DNA from: Streptomyces prunicolor NBRC 13075
GTDB taxonomy: Bacteria; Actinomycetota; Actinomycetes; Streptomycetales; Streptomycetaceae
Direction of reading: 5' to 3'
Length of the DNA stretch: 64,000 nt
Assembly (NCBI RefSeq): GCF_000367365.1
Contig: NZ_BARF01000004.1
Coordinates: 1-64,000, forward strand
This document shows positions 1 through 8,067 of this stretch, piece by piece. Within the stretch, counting starts at the first letter, position 1. Each line of letters begins with the position of its first letter. The notes below the pieces were generated by a model. The model did not search any database. It worked only from the letters and a program-made list of their open reading frames with translations, and had not been told where the DNA came from. The translations under genes were made by a program, and so were the position numbers.

Positions 1-202
1 ACTCACCGAGAAGTTCGAGGTCAGTGCCGAGAGCATTCGGCCGGAGGCCACCCTGGAGAGCCTCGATCTCGACTCGCTCGCGTTGGCCGAACTCGCCCTG
101 GCGCTCCAGGAGCAGTTGGGGGTTCCGGTTGCGGAGGAAGAGACCGCCAAGCAGAGCACCGTGGGTGGACTCGTCGCTGCGCTGAACGCCAAGCGGTCGT
201 GA
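1..202 (+). CDS. Acyl carrier protein, 3' part only
   Basis: The gene is cut by the left edge of the window; the last 66 codons are read from base 2 to the TGA at 200-202. The product carries the phosphopantetheine attachment motif LDLDSLALAEL, with the Ser codon at 74-76 followed by the usual hydrophobic helix. This is diagnostic for acyl/peptidyl carrier proteins, which hold the growing acyl chain as a thioester. The stop overlaps the start of the ketosynthase gene (TGATG), so the two are translationally coupled and the KS is its likely partner. A discrete ACP next to discrete KS genes suggests a type II fatty-acid-like or polyketide pathway. Whether the full protein is a single ACP or the end of a longer one cannot be seen. 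Confidence 0.85.
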   Translation, partial: LTEKFEVSAESIRPEATLESLDLDSLALAELALALQEQLGVPVAEEETAKQSTVGGLVAALNAKRS

Positions 203-1437
203 TGCGGGCACCCTGTACGCCCGTCTCCGTCACCGGCCTGGGGCTCATCACCCCGGCCGGGGTCGGCCGTGAGGCGACCTGGGAGGGGATGCTGAGCGGG
301 CGGTCCGCCGCCGCCACGGATCCCGAACTCAAGGGCTGCGCCGTGGACTTGTCGTGTCGTATCCCGCTCATGACCCCGGAGCAGGCGCGGATCGGCGGCG
401 GCAAGGCCTGGCGTATGGGCCGGTTCAGTCAGCTCGCCGTGCTCGCGGCGCGCGAGGCCGTCGCCGACGCCGGGCTGGATCCGGCCGGGTGGGACGGTGC
501 GCGGGTCGCCGTGGTGATCGGTTCGGGGCTGGCCGGAGCCGTGCACCTGGAGGACCAGACGATCCGCCATCACCAGGGCGGTCCCGAGCTGGTGTCGCCC
601 GCACTCGTGCCCATGCTGATCTCCAACATGGCCGCCGGGGAAGTGTCGTTGGACCTCGGCGCCCATGGCCCGTCCCTCGCGACCGAGACCGCGTGCGCGT
701 CCGGGGCCAGCGCCCTGGCCGTCGCACGGGGGCTGCTGTCTGCCGGGCTGTGCGACATCGCGGTGGCGGGCGGCGCGGAGGCGGCCGTCACCCCGGTCAT
801 CGCGTCCGGTTTCCAGCGGATGGGCGCGCTGTCGTCCCGGGTCGACGAACCCGGCGCCGCCTCACGGCCGTTCGCGGTGGACCGGGACGGGTTCGTGATC
901 TCCGAGGGGGCCGCGATCCTCGTCCTGGAACGGGAGGCGGACGCGCGCGCCCGTGGCCGGCGGCGGTACGCGCGGCTCGCGGGGGCCGGTCAGACCTCCG
1001 ACGCGTATCACCCGACCGCCCCTGCCCCGGGAGGAGTTCATGCCGAGGCCGCGCTGCGGTCGGCGCTCGCGGAGGCGGGGCTCGGCCCGGCCGACGTCGA
1101 TCACGTCAACGCGCACGGGACCTCGACCCCGCTCAACGACCTGACCGAGGCGGAGTTGATCGCTCGGGTGCTGCCGCACCGGCCAAGTGTCACCGCCGCC
1201 AAGGGAGTTCTCGGGCACAGTCTCGGCGCGGCCGGTGCGATCGAGGCGGCGCTCACCGCCCTCACCATCCATCGCTCCACCGTCCCGCCGATCGCCAACC
1301 TCACCCCGGACAACCTCCCCTTCGACCTGGACTGCGTCACGGGCGCACCCCGCGAGCAGCGCGTCCGGGCCGCCGCAAGCCACTCCTTCGGGTTCGGCGG
1401 ACACAACGTGGTGCTGCTCTTCACCACCGAGGACTGA
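202..1437 (+). CDS. Beta-ketoacyl-ACP synthase II-like (KS)
   Basis: Cytoplasmic condensing enzyme of 411 aa, expected to catalyse decarboxylative Claisen condensation on ACP-bound chains. The thiolase-fold triad is complete: Cys165 in ETACASG, His305 in NAHGTSTP and His339 in GVLGHSLGAAG. The glycine-rich C-terminal loop (FGFGGHN) is also present. Length fits FabF/KS-alpha. I chose the ATG at 202, which overlaps the ACP stop, rather than the GTG at 199. No chain-length-factor partner lies next to it, so it probably acts alone, like FabF or the KS of small aliphatic-chain pathways, unless a CLF lies left of the window. It sits in an operon-like run with the ACP, KAS III-like protein, ferredoxin fusion and P450. 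Family is certain; pathway is inferred. Confidence 0.9.
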   Translation: MRAPCTPVSVTGLGLITPAGVGREATWEGMLSGRSAAATDPELKGCAVDLSCRIPLMTPEQARIGGGKAWRMGRFSQLAVLAAREAVADAGLDPAGWDGARVAVVIGSGLAGAVHLEDQTIRHHQGGPELVSPALVPMLISNMAAGEVSLDLGAHGPSLATETACASGASALAVARGLLSAGLCDIAVAGGAEAAVTPVIASGFQRMGALSSRVDEPGAASRPFAVDRDGFVISEGAAILVLEREADARARGRRRYARLAGAGQTSDAYHPTAPAPGGVHAEAALRSALAEAGLGPADVDHVNAHGTSTPLNDLTEAELIARVLPHRPSVTAAKGVLGHSLGAAGAIEAALTALTIHRSTVPPIANLTPDNLPFDLDCVTGAPREQRVRAAASHSFGFGGHNVVLLFTTED

Positions 1438-1511
1438 CCACCGAGGACTGACGACCGAGGACTGACGACCCTGCGCACCGACCGAGCGCACCGACCGAGC
1501 GCACCGACCGA
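1426..1511 (+). repeat. Two adjacent short tandem arrays (3 x 14 bp, 3 x 13 bp)
   Basis: Three copies of accgaggactgacN run from 1426 to 1467; the first contains the KS stop codon. After a five-base joint, three perfect copies of gcgcaccgaccga run from 1473 to 1511 and end at the ribosome-binding site (gaggaggg) of the KAS III-like gene. The arrays fill the whole KS-KAS III gap. They look like replication-slippage expansions and may set the distance between the two genes. Confidence 0.9.
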
Positions 1512-1521
1512 GGAGGGACCG

Positions 1522-2517
1522 ATGACCGTTCACAGCACCATCGTTCACGCCACCGTCCACATCCCCGAGGGACGCCAGAGCGTGGCCGCCGTGGAGGACC
1601 GGTTCCGGGCGGGCAGCCCCGCCGTGCCTTTGTCGCGCGGGGTGCTCCAGCGGATGTACGGGCTGGCCGAACGCACCGTGGCCGACGACCTGGAGCAGCC
1701 CTCCGACCTGGCCGCGCACGCGGCCCGGCGCCTGTTCGAGGACACCGGTACCGATCCGGGCGAGGTGGACCTGCTCCTCTACGCCGGGATCCTCGCCGAC
1801 ATGGAGGAGCCGGCCACCGCCCATGTCGTCGCCGACAAACTCGGCCTGGGCTGCCCGGTGTTCGACCTGAAGAACGCCTGCAACGGAGTCCTCAACGCGC
1901 TGGAGGTCGCCGACGCGTTCATCCGCAGCGGGCAGTACCGGCGGGTGCTGGTGACCACCGCCGAGGTCAGCACCCGGGAGAGCCGCTGGCAACTGGACGA
2001 CCCGGCCGACCTGTTGACCGCGCTGCCCAGTCTCAGCACCGGTGACATGGGCTCGGCGCTGCTGGTGGCGGCGGGGGAGCGGCCCGGCATCCTCGGCTCC
2101 CGGTTCTTCGCCAACTCCTGGGGCTGGCGCGCGGCAACCCTGCCCAACCCGTACGCGCAGCACCGCACACTCGGCCATCTCCGCATCGACTCCGCCCAGT
2201 TGGTGGGGTCGTTCGAGGGGCTGCCCGGCAAAGTGCGGGGCGCGATGCGGGAGTTGGGCGTCGAGGCCGGCGACCTCGACCTCGTCTGTGTGCACCAGCC
2301 CTCGGTGCCGTTCACCAAGGTCGTCTGCGACTGGGTGGGCGTGGACCCGGACCGCATCCTGGCCACCTTCCCCACCCACGGCAACGTGGCGACCAACACC
2401 ATCCCGCTCCAACTCGCCGCCGCCCTCGACAGCGGACGTCTCCAACGCGGGGACCTGGTCGGCATGTTCGGCTTCGCGAGCGGGGCGAGTGCGGGGGTGG
2501 TCGTGTGCCGCTGGTGA
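1522..2517 (+). CDS. KAS III (FabH)-like condensing enzyme
   Basis: Protein of 331 aa with the Cys-His-Asn triad of the KAS III branch: Cys120 in KNACNG, His258 in CVHQPS and Asn288 in THGNVATN. KAS III enzymes load or prime a starter acyl-CoA onto ACP; some family members in secondary metabolism are instead acyl transferases or ester/ether-forming enzymes. A strong ribosome-binding site (gaggaggg) precedes ATG 1522. The C-terminal FGFASGASAG loop is typical. It overlaps or abuts the following gene, depending on the start chosen there. With the ACP and KS upstream it would supply the priming step of a small type II assembly line. Substrate is unknown. Confidence 0.88.
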   Translation: MTVHSTIVHATVHIPEGRQSVAAVEDRFRAGSPAVPLSRGVLQRMYGLAERTVADDLEQPSDLAAHAARRLFEDTGTDPGEVDLLLYAGILADMEEPATAHVVADKLGLGCPVFDLKNACNGVLNALEVADAFIRSGQYRRVLVTTAEVSTRESRWQLDDPADLLTALPSLSTGDMGSALLVAAGERPGILGSRFFANSWGWRAATLPNPYAQHRTLGHLRIDSAQLVGSFEGLPGKVRGAMRELGVEAGDLDLVCVHQPSVPFTKVVCDWVGVDPDRILATFPTHGNVATNTIPLQLAAALDSGRLQRGDLVGMFGFASGASAGVVVCRW

Positions 2518-2591
2518 ACGCCGCCGACCCATCACGACAACTCCCCAGCCCCCGACACCGACACCGTACGAACGTGAAGGCACAAGGCACC

Positions 2592-3377
2592 GTGACCACG
2601 ACCCGCACCCCCCACACCCCCCGCATCCCACCCCTCCCGCCCGCCCAATGGCCCCCGGTTCTCCGGTCGTTGCTCGCCGACTCCCGGCAGGACGGTCCCG
2701 GACGGGAGAACCTGTTCGGCACCCTCGCCCACCACCCCGTCCTCGCTCACGCCTGGCTCTCCCTCGCCCGGGTCCTCACCCACGAGGGCACCCTCGGCCA
2801 CCGCAGACGGGAGTTGATCGTCCTGCGCGTCGCGCACCGGCTCGACGCGCCCTACGTCCACGGTCGGCACCGCACCCCGGCCGCGGACGCGGGACTGACG
2901 GCCATGGAGATCGACGCGACGGCGGCCGACCTGGCCACCGCCACCCACCCCTGGCAGCCGGAGGACCGCGCGCTCCTGGAGGCGGCCGACCTGCTGGCCG
3001 TCAACTCCTCTGTCCCCGAGAAGCTTTGGGACCGCCTGGCCCACGCCCTCACCCCCGAGCAACTCGTCGAACTCCTGGTCCTGGCCGGCCAGACCGCCAC
3101 CATGTGCACCACGCTGAACACCCTCCGCACCCCCTCCGACAGTGCGGCCCGGCAGCCCTCGCTCACCGTGCTGCTGGACCGGGACCGCTGTTGCAGCGCG
3201 GGTCAGTGCGTCGGCGCCGCGCCCGAGGTGTTCGAGCAGGACGAGTCGGACGGTCGGGTCGCCCTGCTCGACCCGCACCCGGACGCGCGGTACGCCGACG
3301 AGGTGCGCTTCGCCGCCGACCTGTGCCCCGGCGGAGCCATCACGCTCCTCGACCCCGAGGAGACACCCCACCCATGA
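2592..3377 (+). CDS. Carboxymuconolactone-decarboxylase-type domain fused to a 3Fe-4S ferredoxin
   Basis: Two-domain protein of 261 aa from GTG 2592 (gaagg 11 nt upstream; an in-frame start at 2505 overlapping the KAS III gene is possible). The N-terminal two thirds read like the CMD/AhpD-like all-alpha family: LSLARVLTHEGTL, then REL-IVLRVAHRLDAPY-HGRH, then EQLVELLVLAGQTATMCTTLN. The usual CxxC of AhpD is absent. The C-terminal ~65 residues form a single-cluster bacterial ferredoxin of the type serving P450s: RCCSAGQCVGAAPEVF, then an acidic linker, then DLCPGGAITL, giving C-x5-C and a later CP. The stop overlaps the P450 start (ATGA), so this is almost certainly the electron donor to that P450. 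The fusion is unusual; the role of the CMD domain is unknown. Confidence 0.78.
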   Translation: MTTTRTPHTPRIPPLPPAQWPPVLRSLLADSRQDGPGRENLFGTLAHHPVLAHAWLSLARVLTHEGTLGHRRRELIVLRVAHRLDAPYVHGRHRTPAADAGLTAMEIDATAADLATATHPWQPEDRALLEAADLLAVNSSVPEKLWDRLAHALTPEQLVELLVLAGQTATMCTTLNTLRTPSDSAARQPSLTVLLDRDRCCSAGQCVGAAPEVFEQDESDGRVALLDPHPDARYADEVRFAADLCPGGAITLLDPEETPHP

Positions 3378-4567
3378 CCGTCACCACCAGCACCATTAAC
3401 CTCCCTTCCCCTTACGGCAGTTGCCCCTTCACTCCACCGCCCGCCTACACCGCCGCCGCCCGCGAGGCCGCCGTCATCCGTGCCGTGCTGCCGGACGGCA
3501 CCGCGTGCTGGCTGGTCACCGGGTACGACGAGGTGCGGGCGGTGCTGGCCGACGCCCGCTTCAGCGCGGACGCGCGCACGCCGGGGTTCCCGTTCCTCTC
3601 CGCCGGGCAGCGCGAACTGGCCACCGCCAAGCCGAGTTTCATCCGCATGGACGACCCCGAGCACGCCCGGCTGCGCCGGATGGTCACCAAGGACTTCCTG
3701 GTCAAGCGGATCGAGGAACTGCGCCCCGGCATCCAGGACATCGTGGACCGGGCCGTGGACCGCATGACCGAGGGCCGCAGCTCGGCCGACCTGGTGGCGG
3801 ACTTCGCGCTGCCGATCCCCTCGCTGGTCATCTGCCTGATGCTCGGGGTGCCGTACGAGGACCACGAGCTGTTCCAGTCGCTCAGCCGCACGCTCCTCGA
3901 CAACCGCACCACCCGACCGGAGGCGGAGCGGGCGCACGCCCAACTCATGGGCTATCTGGCGGAGTTGGCGGAGCGCAAACGGCAGCATCCCGGTGACGAC
4001 ATCCTCAGCAGGCTCGCCGCGCGCGAGGATCTGACCGACCAGGAGACCGCATCGCTCGGCTTCCTGCTGCTGGTCACCGGGCACGAGTCCACCGCGAACA
4101 TGACGGCCGTCAGCGTGCTCGCCCTGCTGCGCCGCCCCGACCAGGCCGAACTCCTGCGCCGGGACTCGGAGTTGGCGCGCGGTGCCGTGGACGAACTCCT
4201 GCGCCACCTCACGATCATCCACCTGGGCCTCGGCCGTGCGGCGACCGAGGCCGTGCGGGTGGGCGAGGTGACCGTCGAGGTCGGCGAGGGCGTGATCTGC
4301 ATGCTGTCCACGGCCAACCGCGACGAGCAACTCTTCGGCGCCGAGCCCGACTTGGACCTCACCCGGGACGCCCGCCGCCATGTCGCCTTCGGCTACGGCG
4401 TCCACCAGTGCCTGGGCCAGACCCTGGCCCGCGTGGAACTCCAGATCGTCCTCACCACGCTGCTGCGCCGCTTGCCCGCCCTGCGCCTCGTGGTCCCTGC
4501 GGACCAACTCACCTACAACCGGGACAACATCGTCTACGGCCTGCGGGAGCTTCCGGTGACCTGGTAG
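3374..4567 (+). CDS. Cytochrome P450
   Basis: Soluble bacterial class I P450 of 397 aa. It has the I-helix oxygen-activation motif (VTGHEST), the K-helix ExxR (ELLR), and the haem loop FGYGVHQCLGQ with Cys346 as thiolate ligand. The PERF region is weakly conserved (EPDLDLTRD). The start is ATG 3374, overlapping the preceding stop by 4 nt; the open frame extends far upstream but that extension is a shadow of other genes. Expected reaction is hydroxylation or epoxidation of a carrier-bound or free acyl product, using electrons from the ferredoxin domain encoded just upstream. It is the last gene of the cluster on this side and converges on the ANTAR gene with 13 bp between stops. Substrate unknown. 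Confidence 0.93.
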   Translation: MTVTTSTINLPSPYGSCPFTPPPAYTAAAREAAVIRAVLPDGTACWLVTGYDEVRAVLADARFSADARTPGFPFLSAGQRELATAKPSFIRMDDPEHARLRRMVTKDFLVKRIEELRPGIQDIVDRAVDRMTEGRSSADLVADFALPIPSLVICLMLGVPYEDHELFQSLSRTLLDNRTTRPEAERAHAQLMGYLAELAERKRQHPGDDILSRLAAREDLTDQETASLGFLLLVTGHESTANMTAVSVLALLRRPDQAELLRRDSELARGAVDELLRHLTIIHLGLGRAATEAVRVGEVTVEVGEGVICMLSTANRDEQLFGAEPDLDLTRDARRHVAFGYGVHQCLGQTLARVELQIVLTTLLRRLPALRLVVPADQLTYNRDNIVYGLRELPVTW

Positions 4568-4580
4568 CGGCGTGGCCGGT

Positions 4581-5312
4581 TCACTCCCCGGTCAGACCGG
4601 GATCGGCGTGCCCTTCGACCACCTCACGTGCCACGACGCTCACCAGCCGCTGACGTGAGCGCGCATGCGTGCGCAGGAGGGCGAAGGCGTCGTCCACGGT
4701 CATCTCCAGCCGAGCCGCGAGCACTCCCTTGGCCTGCTCGATGACGATGCGGCTGCTCAGGGCGAGTTCCAGCTGGGCCGCCAGGGTCCGGCTGCGGTCG
4801 GCCTCGCGCGCACGTTCCAGGGTGACGGCGGTGAAGTCCGCCATCGACTGGCCGAGCGTCAGTGTTCCCGGAGTGAGGACGCTCTGCCGGGCGTGGGAGA
4901 ACAGCACGAGCGCACCGCTGATCCCGGTGTGTCCGCGCAGGGGGAGGGCCACCACGCGGGCGTAGCCGAGACCGAGGGCTCTGGGGGCGTAGTGCGGCCA
5001 GCGCTGCCTGGCCGACCGGCCGTCGAGCGCCGCCTGGGTCGGGGGCGTGCGGGTACGGCGACAGTCGTTGCCGGGACCTTCGCGCCAGCCGACGGCGTCG
5101 TGTTCCAGCCGGGACACCGAAGGGTCGGAGCCCGCCACCTGCGCCGCCTCGTACTCGTCGGGGGCGAACACCACGGCCGCGGCTCCGACGCCGAGCAGGG
5201 ACGGGCTGCCGTGCGCGAGGACCTCAAGGGTTCCGGCAACGTCCGGGGGGCCGTCCGTCGTACAGCCGGCCAGGGCCACGAAGACGTCGGCCAGCCGCTG
5301 TTCGGGCGTCAT
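4581..5312 (-). CDS. GAF-ANTAR regulator (antiterminator-like)
   Basis: 243 aa. Residues ~20-170 form a GAF sensory domain (ending PLRGHTGISGALVLFS). The C-terminal ~60 residues form an ANTAR three-helix RNA-binding domain: LSSRIVIEQAKGVLAARL, then VDDAFALLRTHAR, then the final helix with LVSVVAREVV. ANTAR proteins bind paired hairpins in nascent RNA and prevent termination, usually after a signal reaches the sensor. The start has a good Shine-Dalgarno (gaggaagagg). It follows the second GAF-ANTAR gene by 12 bp and is the last gene of the CheB-CheR operon, so the two ANTAR proteins are likely outputs of that sensory module. The ligand of the GAF domain cannot be read from sequence. Confidence 0.85.
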   Translation of the reverse strand: MTPEQRLADVFVALAGCTTDGPPDVAGTLEVLAHGSPSLLGVGAAAVVFAPDEYEAAQVAGSDPSVSRLEHDAVGWREGPGNDCRRTRTPPTQAALDGRSARQRWPHYAPRALGLGYARVVALPLRGHTGISGALVLFSHARQSVLTPGTLTLGQSMADFTAVTLERAREADRSRTLAAQLELALSSRIVIEQAKGVLAARLEMTVDDAFALLRTHARSRQRLVSVVAREVVEGHADPGLTGE

Positions 5313-5324
5313 GGTGCCTCTTCC

Positions 5325-6179
5325 TCAGTCGAGTTCCGGGTCTCCGCGCAGGATCCGCAGGGAGACCGCGTCGAGAGACAGCTCCCCGGCGAACGCCCGG
5401 GCCTTGATGAGCGCCAGCGCGTCGTCGACGGGACAACCGAGCCGTGCGGAGAGCATGCCCGCCGCCTGCTGCACGGTCGCCCGGTGGTCGGTGCCGCCGT
5501 AGAGGTCCGGGTCGGCGTCGGGGCCGAGCAGCACGATACGGGTGAGGGCTTCGGCGACCGCCGCGAGATCGGCCGGTTCGGCGAGGACGGGCCGCGGGTC
5601 GAACACCGCCAGTGCGCCGATGCAACCGGCCGCCGTCCCCAGGGGAACGGCGGCCACGGAGGTGATGCCCAGGGACGCGAGGGCACGTCCGTAACCGGGC
5701 CAGCGTGTCTCGATCGCCGGGCCGGACGCGTGGACCGGGCGGTGTGCCGACGCTGCGTCCCGGGACGGCCCTTCGCCCAGGACGTACTCCAACTCCTGGG
5801 CGGCCCGGGACTGTTCGTCGGACACGGCGACCGCGAGCTGGTTCCGGCCGGAGTCGACCAGGGTGAGCGCCGCGCTGTCCGTACCGCACGCCTCCGCGAC
5901 ACCGGTCATGAACCTGGGCTCGGCCCCCTGCCCCGGAGTCCATTCCGCCGTGCGACGGGCGAATGCCTCCTGGAGGCTTGCCGAGGAGCGATGGCACGCG
6001 GCCGATCGCCGGTGCGTGGCCGCGATCCGCGCGTGGAACTCGCGTCCGGGCTTCGCCGCCAGAAGTTCGTGATGGTCGGCGGCGGCTTCGGCACGCTCCG
6101 CGCGCTCGAGCGCCCGGGCGGCACGGCCCAGTGCCACCGCTGCCAGACCGAGGGCTTCTTCGTGCCCCTGCGGGTTCAT
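5325..6179 (-). CDS. Coiled-coil GAF-ANTAR regulator
   Basis: 284 aa with three parts: an Ala/Glu/His-rich helical N-terminus (residues ~5-75, likely coiled coil), a GAF domain (~85-220, containing PLGTAAGCIGALAVF), and a C-terminal ANTAR domain (HRATVQQAAGMLSARLGC, then VDDALALIKARAFA). The ANTAR part is somewhat diverged (QQAAG in place of the common EQAKG) but keeps the spacing. It lies 22 bp downstream of the CheR-like gene and 12 bp upstream of the other ANTAR gene, so it belongs to the same operon. The ATG at 6179 has only a weak ribosome-binding site, consistent with coupling. Two tandem ANTAR regulators with different sensor parts may integrate two signals or form a heterodimer. Confidence 0.8.
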   Translation of the reverse strand: MNPQGHEEALGLAAVALGRAARALERAERAEAAADHHELLAAKPGREFHARIAATHRRSAACHRSSASLQEAFARRTAEWTPGQGAEPRFMTGVAEACGTDSAALTLVDSGRNQLAVAVSDEQSRAAQELEYVLGEGPSRDAASAHRPVHASGPAIETRWPGYGRALASLGITSVAAVPLGTAAGCIGALAVFDPRPVLAEPADLAAVAEALTRIVLLGPDADPDLYGGTDHRATVQQAAGMLSARLGCPVDDALALIKARAFAGELSLDAVSLRILRGDPELD

Positions 6180-6201
6180 GTCCGAAGCGTACGCCGCGGG
6201 G

Positions 6202-8067
6202 TCAGTCGGAGTCGCGGCTTCGACCTTCCTCCATCAGCAGGACGACGCCTCCGTTGTGGCTGTCGAACGGCGAGCAGAACACATCGCAGGTAATGGACCG
6301 GCCGATGCGGCTCAGGGCCTCCAGCGTGATCGGCCCGGTGCGTTCACGGGTCTCCATGCAGGTGCGCACTATGGGCAGCAGCACATCGGTGGGCAGTCCG
6401 AAGTCCAGCGCGAAGAACTCCTCGTCGAGGACCTCGTCCATCCGCAGCCCCCACAGGTCGACCGCGCCCCGGTTCCAGCTCTTGACCTTCAGGTCGTGGT
6501 CCAGGACCACCACACCGGCCTCGATGCTGGTCAGGACGGCCGTCAGGAAGGCCCTGGCCTCGTTCAGGTCCTCGGTGCGGATGCGCATCTCGTCGTTCAT
6601 GGTCTCCAGTTCCTCGTTGCCGGACTGGAGTTCTTCGTTGGTGGTCTCCAACTCCTCGTTGGTCGACTGGAGTTCCTCGTTGGTGGTCTCCAGTTCCTCG
6701 ACGCTGGACTGGAGTTCTTCGTTGGTGGTCTCCAACTCCTCGTTGGTCGACTGGAGTTCCTCGTAGGCCGTCTCCAGATCCTCGCGCACCCGCTTGACCT
6801 CGGCCTTCAACTGCGTGGCCACGGTGACGTCGATGAAGGAGACGCTGGTGGCGACATGCAGGCTGTTGGGCCCGGTCAGGGGCTGGACGAGGATGTCGAA
6901 GTACTGGAGGTCCTCGCCCACCCTGCGCTCGACCCTGTTGACCCGGAGGGTCCGGCGCTCATGCGTGGACTGGTCGATCAGGGAGCGGAGTTCGACCGGC
7001 CGGTAGGAGATCTCCAGGTCCTGGAGGGGGCGGCCGATGTCGGTGGGGGTGAGGGAGAACTGGACCCTCGCCTGACTGTTGATCACCACGACGACTCCGT
7101 CGTCGTCGACGGCGATCGACGGGGTCGGGCCCGCGTCGAGGACCAGGTCGCGCAGTTGGCGGCTGCGCGCGACCGAGTGCGCCACGACGCCCACGCCGGC
7201 TCTGATCTTCGCCGGAGCCGGATGGTACGGCAGCCCGGCGTCGCCCGGGCGGCGCCGGAAGACCCGCTGCCGCATGTTGACCACGTCGAACCGGTCGGCG
7301 TCGTTCAGCAGCATCTCCGCCTTGCCGAGGAACAGGAAGGCGTTCTTGCGCAGCGCGAAGTGGAACCGGTCGATGATCTGGGTCTGGGCCTCGACGTTGA
7401 AGTACATCAGTGTGTTGCGGCAGATCAGCAGGTCGAGCCGGGAGATCGGGGCGTCGCGGGTGATGTCGTGCCGCCCGAAGATCACCCGGCGTCGCAGGTC
7501 GGGGCGGAAACCGAACACCGCGCCGTTCTGCTCGAAGTACTTCTCGCGCAGCTCCGCGGGGATGGCCTCCAGGGACCTCTCCGGGTACTGGCCCGACCGG
7601 GCCTGGCGCAACGCCTCCTCGTCGATGTCCGTGGCGTAGATCTTGACGCGGCGCAGACACTCCTCCAGGCCGAGCGCCTCCGCGAACATGACGGCCAGGG
7701 AGTACGCCTCCTCGCCGCTGGAACAGCCGGCGCTCCACACCCTGATCTCCTGGTCGGGTGCGACGTCCGCGATCAGTTCTGGGACCACTTCCCGCTGCAG
7801 GAAGGTCCAGGCGTCCGGATCGCGGAAGAACGACGTGACGTTGATCAGGATCGTGTTGAAGAGGGCGTCGAACTCGCCCGCGCTGGTTTCGAGGAGATCC
7901 GGGTATTCGGTGTAGGTGTGGATGCCCACGTCGTTCATCCGCTTGTTGATGCGCCGGCTCAGGGTGGAGCGTTTGTAGCCCGTGAAGTCGAAGCCGCGGG
8001 CGTCCCTGATGAAGACGAGCAGCTCCTCCAGTGCCTCGTCGGTGGCGGTGTTCTGGGATTCGCTCAT
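6202..8067 (-). CDS. CheR methyltransferase-coiled coil-PAS protein
   Basis: 621 aa from ATG 8067, which overlaps the CheB stop (TGATG). The N-terminal ~280 residues are CheR, a SAM-dependent glutamate methyltransferase: FFRDPDAW, WSAGCSSGEEAYSLAM-like motif I, YATDIDEEAL, and the catalytic-domain signature LDLLICRNTLMYF. A PAS-like segment follows (residues ~320-430). Then comes a long coiled coil of 14-residue units (NEELQSTNEELETT type) and a second PAS domain (VLTSIEAGVVVLDHDLKVKSWN). This architecture is known from CheB/CheR-PAS signalling proteins outside classical flagellar chemotaxis. No methyl-accepting protein is encoded nearby, so the methylation substrate is unknown. Confidence 0.88.
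   Translation of the reverse strand: MSESQNTATDEALEELLVFIRDARGFDFTGYKRSTLSRRINKRMNDVGIHTYTEYPDLLETSAGEFDALFNTILINVTSFFRDPDAWTFLQREVVPELIADVAPDQEIRVWSAGCSSGEEAYSLAVMFAEALGLEECLRRVKIYATDIDEEALRQARSGQYPERSLEAIPAELREKYFEQNGAVFGFRPDLRRRVIFGRHDITRDAPISRLDLLICRNTLMYFNVEAQTQIIDRFHFALRKNAFLFLGKAEMLLNDADRFDVVNMRQRVFRRRPGDAGLPYHPAPAKIRAGVGVVAHSVARSRQLRDLVLDAGPTPSIAVDDDGVVVVINSQARVQFSLTPTDIGRPLQDLEISYRPVELRSLIDQSTHERRTLRVNRVERRVGEDLQYFDILVQPLTGPNSLHVATSVSFIDVTVATQLKAEVKRVREDLETAYEELQSTNEELETTNEELQSSVEELETTNEELQSTNEELETTNEELQSGNEELETMNDEMRIRTEDLNEARAFLTAVLTSIEAGVVVLDHDLKVKSWNRGAVDLWGLRMDEVLDEEFFALDFGLPTDVLLPIVRTCMETRERTGPITLEALSRIGRSITCDVFCSPFDSHNGGVVLLMEEGRSRDSD
6598..6768 (-). repeat. 42-bp repeat encoding 14-residue coiled-coil units
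   Basis: About four imperfect head-to-tail copies of a 42-bp unit encode NEELQSTNEELETT-like heptad pairs of the CheR-PAS linker. Such repeats are a recurrent property of this protein class and probably give a rigid signalling helix whose length can change by slippage. Confidence 0.8.

Noticed and set aside
862-2631. A 589-codon open frame on the minus strand
   Set aside because: It runs antisense across the KS and KAS III genes, has low-complexity Gly/Arg/Val composition and no conserved motif; a GC-rich shadow frame.
2042-3373. A long N-terminal extension of the P450 frame
   Set aside because: The extension overlaps the KAS III-like and ferredoxin-fusion genes in another frame. The P450 has a proper coupled ATG at 3374.
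6598-6768. A CRISPR or satellite array
   Set aside because: The repeats are coding (14-residue coiled-coil units), contiguous and without spacers.
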